Assembly: GCF_038396675.1 (NCBI RefSeq) | Contig: NC_088934.1 | Coordinates: 5,509,501 to 5,573,500 of the forward strand | From: Hydra vulgaris | Taxonomy: Eukaryota > Cnidaria > Hydrozoa > Anthoathecata > Hydridae | Reading direction: 5' to 3' | DNA: 64,000 bases | Shown here: piece after piece, positions 1 through 16,576 of the stretch | Numbering within the stretch: the stretch's first letter is position 1 | Layout: every line of letters starts with the position of its first letter | Translations under genes and position numbers: made by a program | The notes under the pieces: model-generated | What the model saw: the letters and a program-made list of their open reading frames with translations, nothing else | Databases searched by the model: none | Told to the model about the DNA's origin: nothing

Positions 1-83
1 CATAGTTGTAAAAATTATCATATTTATAATTATTGGTTGTTGTCAAAACATGTGTTTAACTATATATCCTAACTTTTTTTTAG

Positions 84-206
84 TACCCCATAATTTCTGA
101 GAAACCGGAAGAAGAAGTTTATGTCGCGATCCCGGAAGAAATGTGTACAAAACTTTTCACTTTAGCTGAAGCTTGTCAAAAAAATGCAGCGACAGTTTTT
201 CAATAA
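84..206 (+). CDS. Terminal coding exon of an unidentified gene
   Basis: The exon follows a good acceptor (pyrimidine run, then TAG at 81-83) and stays open for 40 codons to a TAA at 204-206. The peptide is acidic and then helical, with EKPEEEVYVAIPEE early and LAEACQKNAATVFQ at the C-terminus, which reads like real coding sequence. The stop overlaps an AATAAA-like polyadenylation hexamer (202-207). Upstream exons lie outside the window. I do not recognise the family. It could also be an exon of an old pseudogene, but nothing in it is broken. Confidence 0.5.
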   Translation, partial: YPIISEKPEEEVYVAIPEEMCTKLFTLAEACQKNAATVFQ

Positions 207-1099
207 ATGTAAGCACCAAAATGGTCACTATAAAAAATTTTGAATCTAATTATTTTTTTAAAAAATTTATATATGTCTGCTTTACTTATCATTCTCTAAA
301 ATTCGTGGTCTTTGAAGAAATAATTCTTTAATAGAATCTTTTAAACCAAATTGACATACGGACACCGTAGGGGACCTGAGTGATCGGTTAACAATGACGA
401 GTATCCCGAGTATCCCGTATATGCTTTAGTTAAAACTTGTACTTTAAAACCATAAGGGTTCTTGTTTTATTGTTTTGCTACTGAAACTCATCTGGGAAGT
501 CTTTGAGAAACAAAAACACAAAAAACCCAGGCCTGTTTAAAAACCCTAAACTTTAGAACTGTAAAATAGTAAAATTGTCTATTAAAACATTAGTTTCGCC
601 TTCGTTGATCGAAGCAAATAACTTTAAAATCAACTTAAACTTTAAGCCTATATGCGCAGTTTACCGTTTTAGTAACATAAAAAAATACACTAGCGCATAT
701 AAAATATGACAAATGCCCGAGAAAATATGTATTCAACACAAGTTATACAAATTACATATTTGTATAATTTGTATACAAATTATAGAAATTATACAAATTA
801 AACAATTTAAAACATAAATTTAAAACACAGATTTGAACATTTGTAGAAGTTGGTGTCCCTTTTTAAATACCATATGTATTTAGCAAATATTCCTTTGTTA
901 AAGCAATGATTGAAACGGTTTTTGATGAATTTTATTTCTTTGTGTAGTCTTCCCCATATTTCTCTGAAATAACTTCCAGTTATGCCCCATAGTTGTTTTA
1001 AAAGTAGTAATAGTAGGTTAAAAGGAGCTTGAAAGCTAGACATTAATAGGTCAACTTTTTTGTTTTCAGTCTTCTGTTACGTTCTTTCCGAGTACGTGT
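207..1099. other. Intergenic, no gene seen
   Basis: AT-rich sequence downstream of the first gene. A short run of TACAAATTATA-type repeats lies at about 740-800. The open frame on the minus strand at 807-1043 has no recognisable motif. Confidence 0.5.
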
Positions 1100-1387
1100 C
1101 TAGCAACAGAACAAATTTTTAATCAAGCTGCACACACACAAGCTATAAGCCTGATAATCTATAATTGTGTTATAAAAATCATCATGTTTTATAAGAATCT
1201 TTTCAGGATCTGTCAAGAATTGAATTAACATTGAATAACATTGTGTTTTTCTAATATTTTGACATATAAGTTTAAATAAATTGCTTCCTTTGTCCATTGT
1301 TTTAACATACTTCTGAAAAAGATCCAGATTTATATGTAGGACAGGAAATGTAATATTCTCAAAAGGTAACAAAAGATCTTTTTTCAT
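1100..1387 (-). pseudogene. Fragment of a transposon-associated protein
   Basis: A 95-codon minus-strand frame contains LLPFENITFPVLHINLDLF. The pattern 'PxxxLHIxLGxF' followed by a helix recurs, in my recollection, in a large family of repeated cnidarian proteins of transposon type. There is no start context, no flanking coding sequence and no terminal repeat, so this is a decayed internal piece. It may belong to the same family as the plus-strand fragment at 3029-3277, which would correspond to the part of the protein just N-terminal to this one. Family membership is inference from pattern only. Confidence 0.35.
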
Positions 1388-2010
1388 GATCCATTATGAT
1401 AAAAATCTTTATCAAAATCAAAACGACCTGACCATGTATGTGTAGAATTGAAATTTAGCTGGCTGTGTCTGGAATTAATCAAACAATAAAAGCAAGGATA
1501 TTTGACATACCCAGACTTTTAGCCCATGATGAAATTTAAAACTTTAAAGTCGCAAATAATGAGCCAACCATGAGAATAATAATCAAAATGTTCAAATACT
1601 TTTTAAATAGAAGACTAATCCTCTTTAACGTTTATATACGCAATTTGTATTGCAGGAAAGACATTGTTTTTGCATATTATAGCAGCTTCAAAACTTGTTT
1701 TTAAAAAATCAATAAACAGACACCAATCACTACTCGTGTAACAAAAGTTAACCCTATGAAGCCTTCGATATTATTACGAAAAGCAAAAACATCAGACCAA
1801 GAAAAAAAAACAATAACACCTTTAATTCGCTCATTGATTAGGCAAACCGTCATTGCTGCAAGTTTTTTCATTATTCCTGGGTCTTCTTTAAGAATGGCAA
1901 TGCGTTTCTCTAAACATTATTTTACTAAGGTTTAACTTCTAACAAAAATCGTTATATATTCTACAGACCATTGAAAGTCTATATATGCTATATTCAGATA
2001 TTTTGTAAAC
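1388..2010. other. Decayed coding-like DNA
   Basis: No open frame of note. A plus-strand stretch at about 1747-1935 stays open for some 60 codons (starting near MKPSILLRKAKT) but has no recognisable domain. Confidence 0.3.
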
Positions 2011-2199
2011 ATGGACCATTCAATCAAGTTAAATCTTATTTGTCGAATATGTGGAGAAGATATAATGAAAGACTCAGTTGATGTTAATAAATATTTTGAA
2101 AGAATTGAGAATTTATTTTATGTAAACACCAACATTGACAATAAAAAAGTTCACCCACAAAAAATGTGTAGGAGATGCTATAGCATCTCCTACACATAA
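2011..2199 (+). pseudogene. RAG1 N-terminal-like zinc-binding domain, truncated
   Basis: The frame begins MDHSIKLNLICRICGEDI and has a CxxC pair (CRIC), a spacer of about 40 residues, then VHPQKMCRRCY with HP and a second CxxC pair. This order, CRxCG ... (I/V)HPxxxCxxC(W/Y), is the signature of the zinc-binding dimerisation region of vertebrate RAG1 and of related transposon proteins (the N-RAG-TP type known from molluscs). The frame runs straight into a perfect palindrome at 2164-2197 that mirrors its last codons back and ends it with a stop, so only about 57 native codons remain. No RAG1-like core follows. The likely source is a transposon and not a host immune gene. Confidence 0.5.
2164..2197. 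repeat. Perfect 34-bp palindrome
   Basis: Two 17-bp arms with no spacer, centred between 2180 and 2181 (left arm ATGTGTAGGAGATGCTA). The left arm is in frame with the zinc-domain ORF; the right arm is its exact reverse complement, so it is an inverted copy of the coding sequence. Confidence 0.9.
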
Positions 2200-2476
2200 A
2201 TCATAAATAGATTTGGAGAAAATACGCATCATAAATAGATTTTGAGAAAAAGATAAAATTAAAATATTGAAAATGTCAGAGGTTGCCTAATCAGTTATAA
2301 GCGCAGAAGAAATGATCAGCATGTCAACTCGCCACCAATTTTAATGTGTACTTCATTATTTTCTCTTACTGGAATGCTGTAGCAAATTTTCTCTATTTAA
2401 TTTCAAATAGATTTCAAACGAATTTTAGAAAGCTAATAAATCTAGTTCTTTAACAACATTTATAATGACAACATTC

Positions 2477-3028
<552 letters not shown>

Positions 3029-3277
3029 TTGCTTATTTTGTCAAAATACTCACGCAGAGATAAAAAAAAGCCCATAAATCAACAAAGACACAATTTTTCC
3101 AATCGTGCACTGGAAACACTTGATGCAGATTTTCAAAAATTTGTTCAAAAAGGTCTAATACCAAACTTAGCAAAGTATTGTAAAACAAAATTGATATTTT
3201 TTTATAGAGTAGAAATTTTATTAAACCAAACAAAGAATATTAGAAAAACTTTGTTTAAAGTTGTTAAAAAAATCTGA
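3029..3277 (+). pseudogene. Fragment of a transposon-associated protein
   Basis: The frame contains NRALETLDADFQKFVQKG followed by an NLAKYCK segment. I recall this helical segment from repeated Hydra proteins, where it lies just N-terminal to an 'LHIxLG' motif like that in the minus-strand fragment at 1100-1387. The frame ends in a lysine- and isoleucine-rich, low-complexity tail, so the family sequence is lost after about codon 50. It may belong with the zinc domain at 2011, which is on the same strand 0.8 kb upstream, but the joining sequence is not readable. Confidence 0.3.
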
Positions 3278-3879
3278 AAAAAAAAACTGCTATATGAAAC
3301 TTTTATAAATTTTATATAAAATAGTATAGTATAGCGGGGTTTACATTAGAACACTTTTTTAAAGAGATACTACAGATTTTGTACTGTTTGACAAAAAATT
3401 AAATTTTTTGCTGAAAAAGGTAATTTAGGTATTCGTTCTTCAAATAAAAGCAAAGTCGAGCTAGTTCAAATAAATTATAGTTGTTTATTTTTCTTAAAAC
3501 CGAAGCTATCCATTGTCCAAAACAACGCCACAAGCGGGGGTAGTTTAGGACAATGTTGGGGCAGTTTAAGAAATATAATAAGAAGACAAGAAATGTTTCT
3601 TAAATCCTAATTTTTTCGTTTAGCAGTAATTATTAACAATAACAGAATCAACAGAATTATTAGGAATAACATAATGATTCTGACAAATATCTCAAACCAT
3701 TAATGATCTTTTTTGTATACTCAAATAAAGTAAAATGAAAATAATATTCAATCACATATTAATCTAATTAATAAAAAGATTTTAATAAAAAAACAAAGAG
3801 TGTGAATACAAAATGGATGTAAATAAACATGAAATTTTTCTTTTGTTCGAATGGAGAGAATTCATAACATTCAACCAAG
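3278..3879. other. No gene seen; 3' flank of the pogo-like remnant
   Basis: AT-rich. A GC-richer patch at 3510-3570 (GCGGGGGTAGTTTAGGAC, then GGGGCAGTTTAAG) is loosely complementary to TCTTAAACTGACCCCCC at 4921, so these could be the decayed ends of the transposon whose ORF lies at 3880-4920. Confidence 0.3.
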
Positions 3880-4920
3880 TTAAAATGTGGAAAAATCAAA
3901 TTTGAATATCATACCAGAACCTCTTAACATACTTCCTGCATTGTTTGGAATAGGAAGTTTAGCTAAAACTTCTGCAAATGGCACCGACCACTTATTTTGT
4001 ATATTAGGAAAGTAAAAAATATCAAATTCAACTTTTTTATTCAACAAATTAACGACCAAAATATTTCCATTTATTTCTTCAATTCTGCAAACAAAAGCTA
4101 ACGTTGCATTGTCAACTTTTGAAGCACATTGGACTAAACAAAAATTTCCATGATTTAATGCTTCTGTTTTTACTTTTTCTGTGTATACAACAGGCCTGTC
4201 TTTAAAATTTAAACTTATTTTATTTTGCAAACAGGAGTTACCTTTATTTCTCTTGAAATCTTGCTCTTGGATAAATAAAAACTAGTGGTATAGCGTTTCC
4301 AACTGCATAAATAATAGTACACATAGTTACAATCTGCCCTATTTCAGCTGAGACGTTTTGACCAACTTGCTTTTGACCACGCTGAGCTATGACATTTGGT
4401 GCCTGCACAACAGTCATGACACTTGTTTCGTCTATGTTAAATATGCGTTCTGGAGAATATTTTGACTTACAGAGTACTCTCTCTAAGTCGATTTGAAATT
4501 CATTCACATTTTGACGGTTAAAACTTGTTGCTCTTGATAGACTTGTACTTTCTGATTTGCGCAAAGAAAGTTTTGTGTCTTATCATAAATCCTTTCATCC
4601 ATTTAATGCCAGCAATTATATTTTGGCTTCATAGTACAGGACATTTTTTCAATGTATTACTATATTCCTATGCTAAAATTCTAGGTTGGTGATAAGTTAA
4701 ACCATAATTGATTTTTGATGATTTCAACATATAATTTTCCAACATTGCTTCTTCTAAATTAGTAAATACTTAATTCACAGAATATTTGGTTGAAAAGTTA
4801 TCACTTTTCGATTTTCTCTTATTTCTGAGCATTTTAATTCTGTAAGCTAACTTACTTTTAGAGTACCCAATACACCTGCAGCTTCTCTTAAATTCATTGT
4901 TTTATCAAAAACTATCCCTG
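3880..4920 (-). pseudogene. pogo/Tigger/Jerky-type transposase remnant
   Basis: Three pieces in protein order on the minus strand. Near 4890-4915 is MNLREAAGVLGTLKVS, the psq-type helix-turn-helix. A broken stretch follows, with EEAMLENYMLKSSKINYGLT and ILAYEY near 4740-4670. The frame at 4564-4244 then carries the DDE_1 core, with IFNIDETSV (first catalytic Asp), RGQKQVG and NAIPLVFIYPRARF. A frame at 4230-3880 carries the C-terminal extension that follows the DDE core in Jerky-like proteins. At least two frameshifts separate the pieces, and the second catalytic Asp region is lost at the 4244/4230 junction. This is the Tc1/mariner superfamily, pogo branch. A host-type Jerky gene is less likely given the decay. 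Confidence 0.7.
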
Positions 4921-4945
4921 TCTTAAACTGACCCCCCCTCTCCCC

Positions 4946-5019
4946 TAGAAGTCTTCTTAATTGTCTACTATTTATAATATATATATATTATAAATAGTAG
5001 ACAATTAAGAAGACTTCTA
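4946..5019. repeat. Perfect 74-bp palindrome with TA core
   Basis: Two 37-bp arms with no spacer, centred at 4982/4983. The outer arm reads TAGAAGTCTTCTTAATTG and the centre is an AT run. It lies just upstream of the pogo-like gene start. Confidence 0.93.
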
Positions 5020-6100
5020 AGAGATTTTTAATACTTTTAGTGCAGGCTTTTTTCCAGATCGTGGAGTGACAGTGGTACATAAATTTTTTTTTTAAATGTT
5101 GCCTACGATTACAATGATGTTCTTCCATATCCAATAAATAATAGTCTGATATAACCATAAAAATACTACTTAATGATTTTCTGCAAACATGATCTTTAAA
5201 TGTTTAAAAATTTACTAAACAAAAAATGTCGATTGGCAGGAATCATAAGTTGGAGTTTTTAATCTATCACTATCCGAAAATTTTGAAAACTGACCATATT
5301 TCTGACAATAGAACGTTGTTTGATCTAAAAGTTCATGATCAGTTTGTTTTTTATCATTTTGTGTAACATTACCAGCAATGTCAATAGGTGACAATTTGAC
5401 ATCATCAGCAGTAGAAAGTTCCAGATCTTGCAAGATATTAGGAACTCCGTGGCAGAATTCAGACAATTTGTATTAGCATAACGCACATTGATAACCAGAC
5501 TTCACATTAAAATTGTCAATACCTACATTTAATTTCAAAAGTAAAGATGCATGTTTGATACGTAACTTTTCAATAACTTGTTAAACACTAAGAAAATATA
5601 TATCACCAGAACCTTGACAAAGTATACTATATTCTTTTTCCAGGTGCTCTGATGTAAATTGACCAAGAAGTACATAGTTTTGCGTAGTGTTAAGTAAATA
5701 TCTACATAAATCTACTAGTCTTTAACAAGTTTAATGTATACAAGTTTCAGTATCTTTAGAAAGCTGTTTAATACGTTTACCTTTGGAACCGGCCATTTTA
5801 AGTGCCATTACACCAAATTGTAGTACCAAATTTAAACAGTTGTCATCAGGATTATTGATAACAGCCTACATCATGCTATGTATCAGACCCAATGGCTTTG
5901 ACATTTAAAATTTTCCACCAAATAAAAACTTATTGATAAATATAGTGTCGTTAACACCACTATGAACATGTCAGGGTGTTGCAAAAGAGCAGCGTAAGTT
6001 TTTTTAGAAAATGCTCTTAAAACTGTTAAGACTCACTGTCGTTCAACAGGTTTTGGAGAAATAGAAGTTTCATTCAGGTCAGATAACTTTAGAAACTTGA

Positions 6101-6225
6101 GCAGCCGTGGCGCAGTGGTTAGAGTTCTTGATAAATGCTCTCCCGCGGTGCTCTGTGATAAGACCGTAAGGTCTTCTGGGAGCACCTAAAATAACTACAT
6201 CAACAACAACAACAACAAAAAAAAA
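6101..6225 (+). mobile_element. tRNA-derived SINE
   Basis: GCAGCCGTGGCGCAGTGG followed by TTAGAG is a tRNA-like 5' end with an A box. It is followed by a GC-rich unrelated body, a (CAA)n stretch at 6200-6216 and a terminal A run. Flanks AGAAACTT (6091-6098) and AAAAACTT (6221-6228) are an imperfect candidate target duplication. It interrupts the minus-strand P-element-like gene between RIQKF and LKLSDL. Confidence 0.6.
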
Positions 6226-6622
6226 CTTCTGGATTCTGATTTTGTCAAGCTGCTTTAGATGAGTCCATTTTGCAATCCTGGTTACTTCGTTACTGTCAAA
6301 CATTTATTCCTGAGTTTTTCCAGTTAACCAAAGATTACGAATTTTTTTAATGAGGTGTACAAAATCATAAAGTAAATACTTTCTATCTACTATTAACCAT
6401 GGTTTCCCGGAACGAATGTGTACATTTAATAAAAGCCTGATTGACACAATTCCCACCACATATAATAGCTTTTACATTTGCACTGACAGAATAAATTATT
6501 TGGTTGGTTAAATTAATCTGTTCAAACAAAAAATCAGATCGTAATTTTGATATTGGTATCATTTTAACTAACACCTTTGTACTTTGACACCTTTGTATTT
6601 TAAATAACACCATCTAATGTAC

Positions 6623-6686
6623 TTCCAACTGCTAATCCAACTGAAAGATCTTTTGGTAGATCTTTCAGTTGGATTAGCAGTTGGAA
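6623..6686. repeat. Perfect inverted repeat, 29-bp arms, 6-nt loop
   Basis: Arms 6623-6651 and 6658-6686 around TTTGGT. On the minus strand one arm encodes part of IPTANPTERS of the P-element-like protein; the other arm mirrors it and breaks the frame. Confidence 0.93.
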
Positions 6687-6768
6687 TCTGAGATAAAGGT
6701 ATTTCCAGCCGAATGGAAGGAGCATTTTTTGGTGAACGTTTTCCTCCACACACTATAACTGTATCAAA

Positions 6769-7383
<615 letters not shown>

Positions 7384-7611
7384 TTCCACTCTTTACCTTT
7401 ACTTAAGTATTTTTTAAAGTAACGACCCCCAACCCTGACAATTTATACTAAGGATTCTTGTTTACTCAAAAACGTTACGAATCTTCTCTCAATCAAAAAA
7501 ACGCGCCGTTTTTGAAGATTTTCAATATTTTTTAGTAATCTCGGTTTTCATATTTTTCAGATTAATTTTTCTCGGTATTCCGAAACCAAAATTACCGAGA
7601 CGAGCGAGATA

Positions 7612-7808
7612 AAAATTTGTAAATCCATCCGGCATAATTATATTCAATAATTCGAAAGTTAAAAAATAAGTTTTGAAGAAACAAGAAAACTAAGTTTATG
7701 CTACCTTACCGTAATTAAAGGTTATTATTATAAGATTATTTTAAAAAATAGACGTTTATATTAGTTATATTAAAATAAATAATTATGCCGGATGGATTTA
7801 CAAATTTT
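7612..7808. mobile_element. 197-bp MITE-like element with perfect 30-bp TIRs
   Basis: 7612-7641 (containing AAATCCATCCGGCATAATTA) is the exact reverse complement of 7779-7808. The inner 137 bp are AT-rich and non-coding. Arms of this length with no mismatch point to a fairly recent non-autonomous DNA transposon. No clear target duplication is visible, so the true ends could be slightly different. Confidence 0.7.
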
Positions 7809-9843
7809 GCGGACTATACAACTCCAACTAATTTTACGTTATGAAAATCTGCCCAAACATTGAATTTCATTGGACCTATATAGACATTTTGAGCAGACCA
7901 CTTTAGTTTTGCTCATCGGTTACTTTGTGGACCATTAGTGGCAGCCGCCATAAGTGGCTAGTCAATGACTAGCCTCTATTAACATGTCGGAAAGTTATCG
8001 GCTTGCCATTTATAGCGTCTGTCCCTAACAGTCAACTAAGCAACAGATTAGCGAAACTCCAATGAAGAAATGCCTGCATTGGTCAACTGCAAATTCACTA
8101 AAGCAATGTTTGTACGACCTCATATCGCCTTTTGAATCCTGACAAGTAACAAAACAAATCACCCGTCACATAAAATCTATCCAGACCCAACAAGTTCATT
8201 GAACGAATAGCGATACATTCTACGAAAAATCTTATTTTTTTCATACTTTTGTGCACTAACCAAAAAGTTTTTTGATGCACTTTATAAACAAGAAAATTCG
8301 ACAAAGTAAAGACATTGAACCAGAAGGTGGTGTTTTTAAGTATTAAAAAATTTCCTACGCGAGCAACAGCAAAACATTTTTTAATAACTTAAATACGTAA
8401 CAGTTTTACGTGTATCTATTGTAACAGACAAGATGATGCAACTCTGTACTTGATATTTTACAAACTTTTTAAGGTACTAAGATCAGATAAGTTCTTTAAT
8501 GAAACTATTGTTGATATAAAAGATTTATTTAATGAAATTGACTTCTAATTTTCTAATTTTGAATCAATAACACCACGATACCGAGTTAGAAGAAAATAAC
8601 CAATTTCTTATTTGAAACACGAAATGAACCAATCAAAGATCCTGAAAAAAGTATGACTTTTTATTTTACAATTGATCAAGCACTAAATGCGCAAGTTACT
8701 AGATTTAAAAAACTTAATCACCTTAATAACTATTTTCAGTTCAAAACAACTCTTTTAAATATGCAGTGCAAGGATTTGCAAATAATTTTAATGGCGATTC
8801 TGTTTACATAAATAAAATCGAATTAGCAAAGGAAACATCTGAAACTTTTTCACAAAAAAAACTAGATAACATGATTACACTACCCTTACTTTAAAAATCG
8901 CGCCATCAACCCTGTTTATAAAACGTGCTTTAAAGCATATCTTATAAAAAGTAAATAAATAAACGTTTATTAAAACACGCTCCTTTTATAAAAAAAAATT
9001 GTAACATGACGCAATTACCTTATATGGAGTAGATCTCGAAACTTCTCACGTTTTCAACCTCGCCTACTAATATAACTTAATAATTTTCTATATTCTTATA
9101 ACTATTTAGTTTATAAAATTATATCCTAATATAATAAAAAACTATTATTAACTAAAACTGATTAAAAATTTAGTAGATAAAACAATAATGCTTATTCATA
9201 TGGTTGTTTGTCATTTGCTTCTGTAAGCATCTAACAATCGAGACAAATGTAAATTGTTTTGTCTGACTTAACCTATTAACTTAGGTTATTTACGAACTCG
9301 CCTTAATCGACTGAACAGTGCGTCTTCTTTTGAAAAAAAGTTCTAAAGGTATTTAAGTATATATGCGGTTGTACACTTTATATGAATTTTTTTTTATTGT
9401 TATTAAAAAAGATATTTCTTTCATTCAACCTGCTATTTTACTGAGTTTGATTATAGTTCTAAGTATTGAGATTTTAGATTATGTATTACACTATATTCAA
9501 ATTCAGTAAAAAAGCAAGTAATAGTTGTTTTTACTTAAATTAGAATATTGAGAGTGACTAAACGACTAAAGATAGTAGTTTAAAATAGTTCTTATTAGTT
9601 TTTAATTTTACTTGTATTTTTTTGAAATACAAATGATTTTTTCGCTAAATATTCATTAAATAGTATACACTATATTTTTATATAATAGTATGCACATTAT
9701 TTGTATATTCGAATATGTATACTAAATAGTATACACTATATTTGTATATTTGAATATATGTATATTGAATAGTGTATTATTTGAGTATACATACATACTA
9801 AAACATACATAGGTACACAATACATGCATGCATACATACATAC

Positions 9844-9846
<3 letters not shown>
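7809..9846. other. Intergenic, upstream of GAPDH
   Basis: No convincing gene. The minus-strand frame at 8098-8304 and scattered plus-strand fragments around 8500-8860 have no recognisable motif. Repeated TAGTATACACTATATTTTTATA-type units at 9660-9750 form a short local tandem array. Confidence 0.4.
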
Positions 9847-9924
<78 letters not shown>

Positions 9925-9956
9925 TAATAATATATATATATATATATATATATATT
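9847..9956. repeat. (TA)n microsatellite abutting GAPDH
   Basis: TA units with minor interruptions (TATG, TAATAA). It ends 11 bp before the putative GAPDH start codon. Confidence 0.95.
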
Positions 9957-9966
9957 TTTAGTTTTA

Positions 9967-14496
<4,530 letters not shown>

Positions 14497-16010
14497 CTTT
14501 ATTCGGCGCTCTAAGACGAAGAGTTTATCTCAGCAACATTCAAATCTTTGTATTGTTTTTTCTTTTTTTTTCCTTGTTGACGTTATTAGAAATATCTTTG
14601 TTGAATAGTATAGTTGATTTTTTATTCAACTAACATGACCTCGAGTCGGATTAGAGTCTAAGATTCTAAACTCTAATTGTATGACTTGAACTAACTTAAA
14701 TTCTGACCTAATAATTTGGAAATGAAATATCTACAACATAAAGAATTTAACCGCAACTTATTTGTTTACAAATAAATTAGATTATATTGTTTTTCATATT
14801 CATGTTTTCCTTCTTGAACATTTTACTTCAGTGTAAATATTTTTACAGTGAGTCTGCATAAAAATGAACTAGTTAAAAATTGTCTAGTCGCTAATCTGTT
14901 TTAACACTAGCAACTTGTTTAAGGTTACACCGTTTTAATTCTGCAATTTTTTTTAATTACGCAATGCTTATCATGACTGAAGCGTTTTTCAAAAGTAATT
15001 GGGCGCATTATTACAGTTAACATAAAAGTGACAGACCAAAAGGTGGATGGCTTCCGACAAGCTTATTAACCGTTATTAAATTAGAGCTGCAGTTTTGGCT
15101 TTACTCGTATGATGCACACAGTTATGCATTTTGACAAAATATACGCGTGTTTTTAAATAAGTAGGTAAGTATTTATGCATAAAAAGAACGCAGTAAGTCG
15201 TTTATTTAGTTCTAGTTATAGACTTGATGATAAGATCAAGTTTGCTAAGTTTTTGAAAGAAATCTCACCACAAATTCAATAGAGACGAAAAAAGTAAGAA
15301 AAATGAATTATTTTCTTTTACTTATTCTCTGTGGTTTCTTTGTTACATTTTAACATGATTTCTGTATTAGGCATTTTTTTAGTGATGCAATGATTTTTGA
15401 CAAATTTTCGGTCTAGAGTATGTATAAATATTTTTGTAATTTTTTCACGTCTTTTAGACCAAAAAGGTTTTGAATTTAAAACATTCAATTGAAAAAAAAT
15501 TTTGAAAATTTCTTGCTTTAATTCCGACTGGACTTTCGACTTTTTAAACCAAAATAGTAATGGTATTTTTTCAGCAAAAAAGTTATAGAAAAAAGAAAAT
15601 AACTTCCAAACAAACAAAAAATTCTTTTAGTAAATAAATTTAAGCGTGGCTCTGGTTTGTTAGCGCGATTGAGCGCTGAAGCAGTTTTGAAATTAATATC
15701 AGTTTACAATTTTTAATATCAATTGAAGTTAAAATTACAACTATGTTGCTGACATAGTCGCAAGTCATTTGACATACAAAGGTTAAGTGAGTTATTGGAA
15801 AGTGGCTGCCCGTGGTTGGTATCATACTTTTTTTTATTGTCAATGTGGCAAAATAAGTATATAGACAGTCAATATTTTAACCGTTATGCGCGTTTGAATT
15901 TTTGAAGCTAATGCGGTTGCAAATACTTCTTACAGCTTGTAAATGTTGATAAATATAGGTTTTCAAGTGAACGTGGTTGTCAAACCACTGTTTTTAGACG
16001 GGGCGCTAAG
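14497..16010. other. Intergenic, no gene seen
   Basis: AT-rich sequence downstream of GAPDH. Minus-strand frames at 15318-15617 and 15640-15843 are lysine- and phenylalanine-rich and have no motif. Confidence 0.45.
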
Positions 16011-16122
16011 CTTCCGAAAAATTTAGCAGTACAAAAGAATTAGTTGCACTTGTTAGCGCAGCGTAATCCGCTGCGCCAACAAGTGCAACTGATTTTATTG
16101 TACTTGCTAAACTTTTCGGGAT
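16011..16122. repeat. Imperfect inverted repeat, arms of about 53 bp
   Basis: Left arm 16011-16063 and right arm 16069-16122 with a 5-nt loop. The inner part is strongest: AGTTGCACTTGTTAGCGCAG against its complement, one mismatch. The outer part (CTTCCGAAAAATTTAGCA) diverges by several bases. It is a GC-richer island in AT-rich DNA, probably a decayed foldback or MITE. Confidence 0.75.
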
Positions 16123-16576
16123 TTTTCCACGTTATGCTAATCGCAAAATGTAGAAAAAAAATGAAACATTTTTACGTGTTATAAATAAGTATATAACTCG
16201 TTTAAGATATGGTGGCACATTGAGTTTAACTAGAGGTATCATAGAGGTGCTGTAACCCTTAGGGCACACGAAGTGTTAATGACGTTAAAAGTTGGAAGGT
16301 AACCCCGGACACATAGTTTAACGATGGTTTTACCTCTATCTTTTTTCACTAGTGAAACACAAATATAACATAATTATTTAGCATTGGACTGTTCTTAACT
16401 GAATGATCTTTTTAAAAATTGTTTCCAATATATAAGTAATGGGAATGAAAATGTCAGCATTTAGAAATATAAGCTTTAGCTTTTTACTATTGAATACAAA
16501 CACTTTTCAAATCTAAGGTCTTTTTATCGGAATTAAATGAATTGCTATAGCAATTTATTTATTTCCGATAATTAGA
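16123..16576. other. Upstream of the gypsy remnant; gag and 5' LTR not seen
   Basis: No gag-like frame, no CCHC knuckle and no copy of the TGTAATATCC LTR start were found here. Confidence 0.4.

Larger units (their letters stand above)
5215..6768 (-). pseudogene. P-element/THAP9-like transposase remnant
   Basis: Read on the minus strand in several frames. N-terminal side (6753-6660): CGGKRSPKNAPSIRLEIP. Then (6613-6383) KMIPISKLRSDFLFEQI and AIICGGNCVNQAF. Then (6310-6240) RIAKWTHLKQLDKIRIQKF. After the SINE, FLKLSDLNETSISPKPVERQ; near 5690 LLGQFTSEHLEKEYSILCQG with QGSG; near 5580 QVIEKLRIKHASLLLKLNV; and at 5466-5215 DIAGNV then TTFYCQKYG. The order and the 'LGQFTSxxLEKxFxxxRQGSG' and 'IAGYV' motifs match P-element-type transposases of the THAP9 group as I remember them. 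The gene is dead: several stops and frameshifts, an inserted SINE (6101-6225) and a palindrome (6623-6686). The THAP domain itself is not seen. Confidence 0.55.

Noticed and set aside
15318..15617. 99-codon minus frame
   Set aside because: Lys/Phe-rich, typical of random frames in AT-rich DNA; no motif.
16011..16122. Possible rho-independent terminator or regulatory hairpin
   Set aside because: The host is a eukaryote and the arms are over 50 bp, so a decayed foldback element is more likely.
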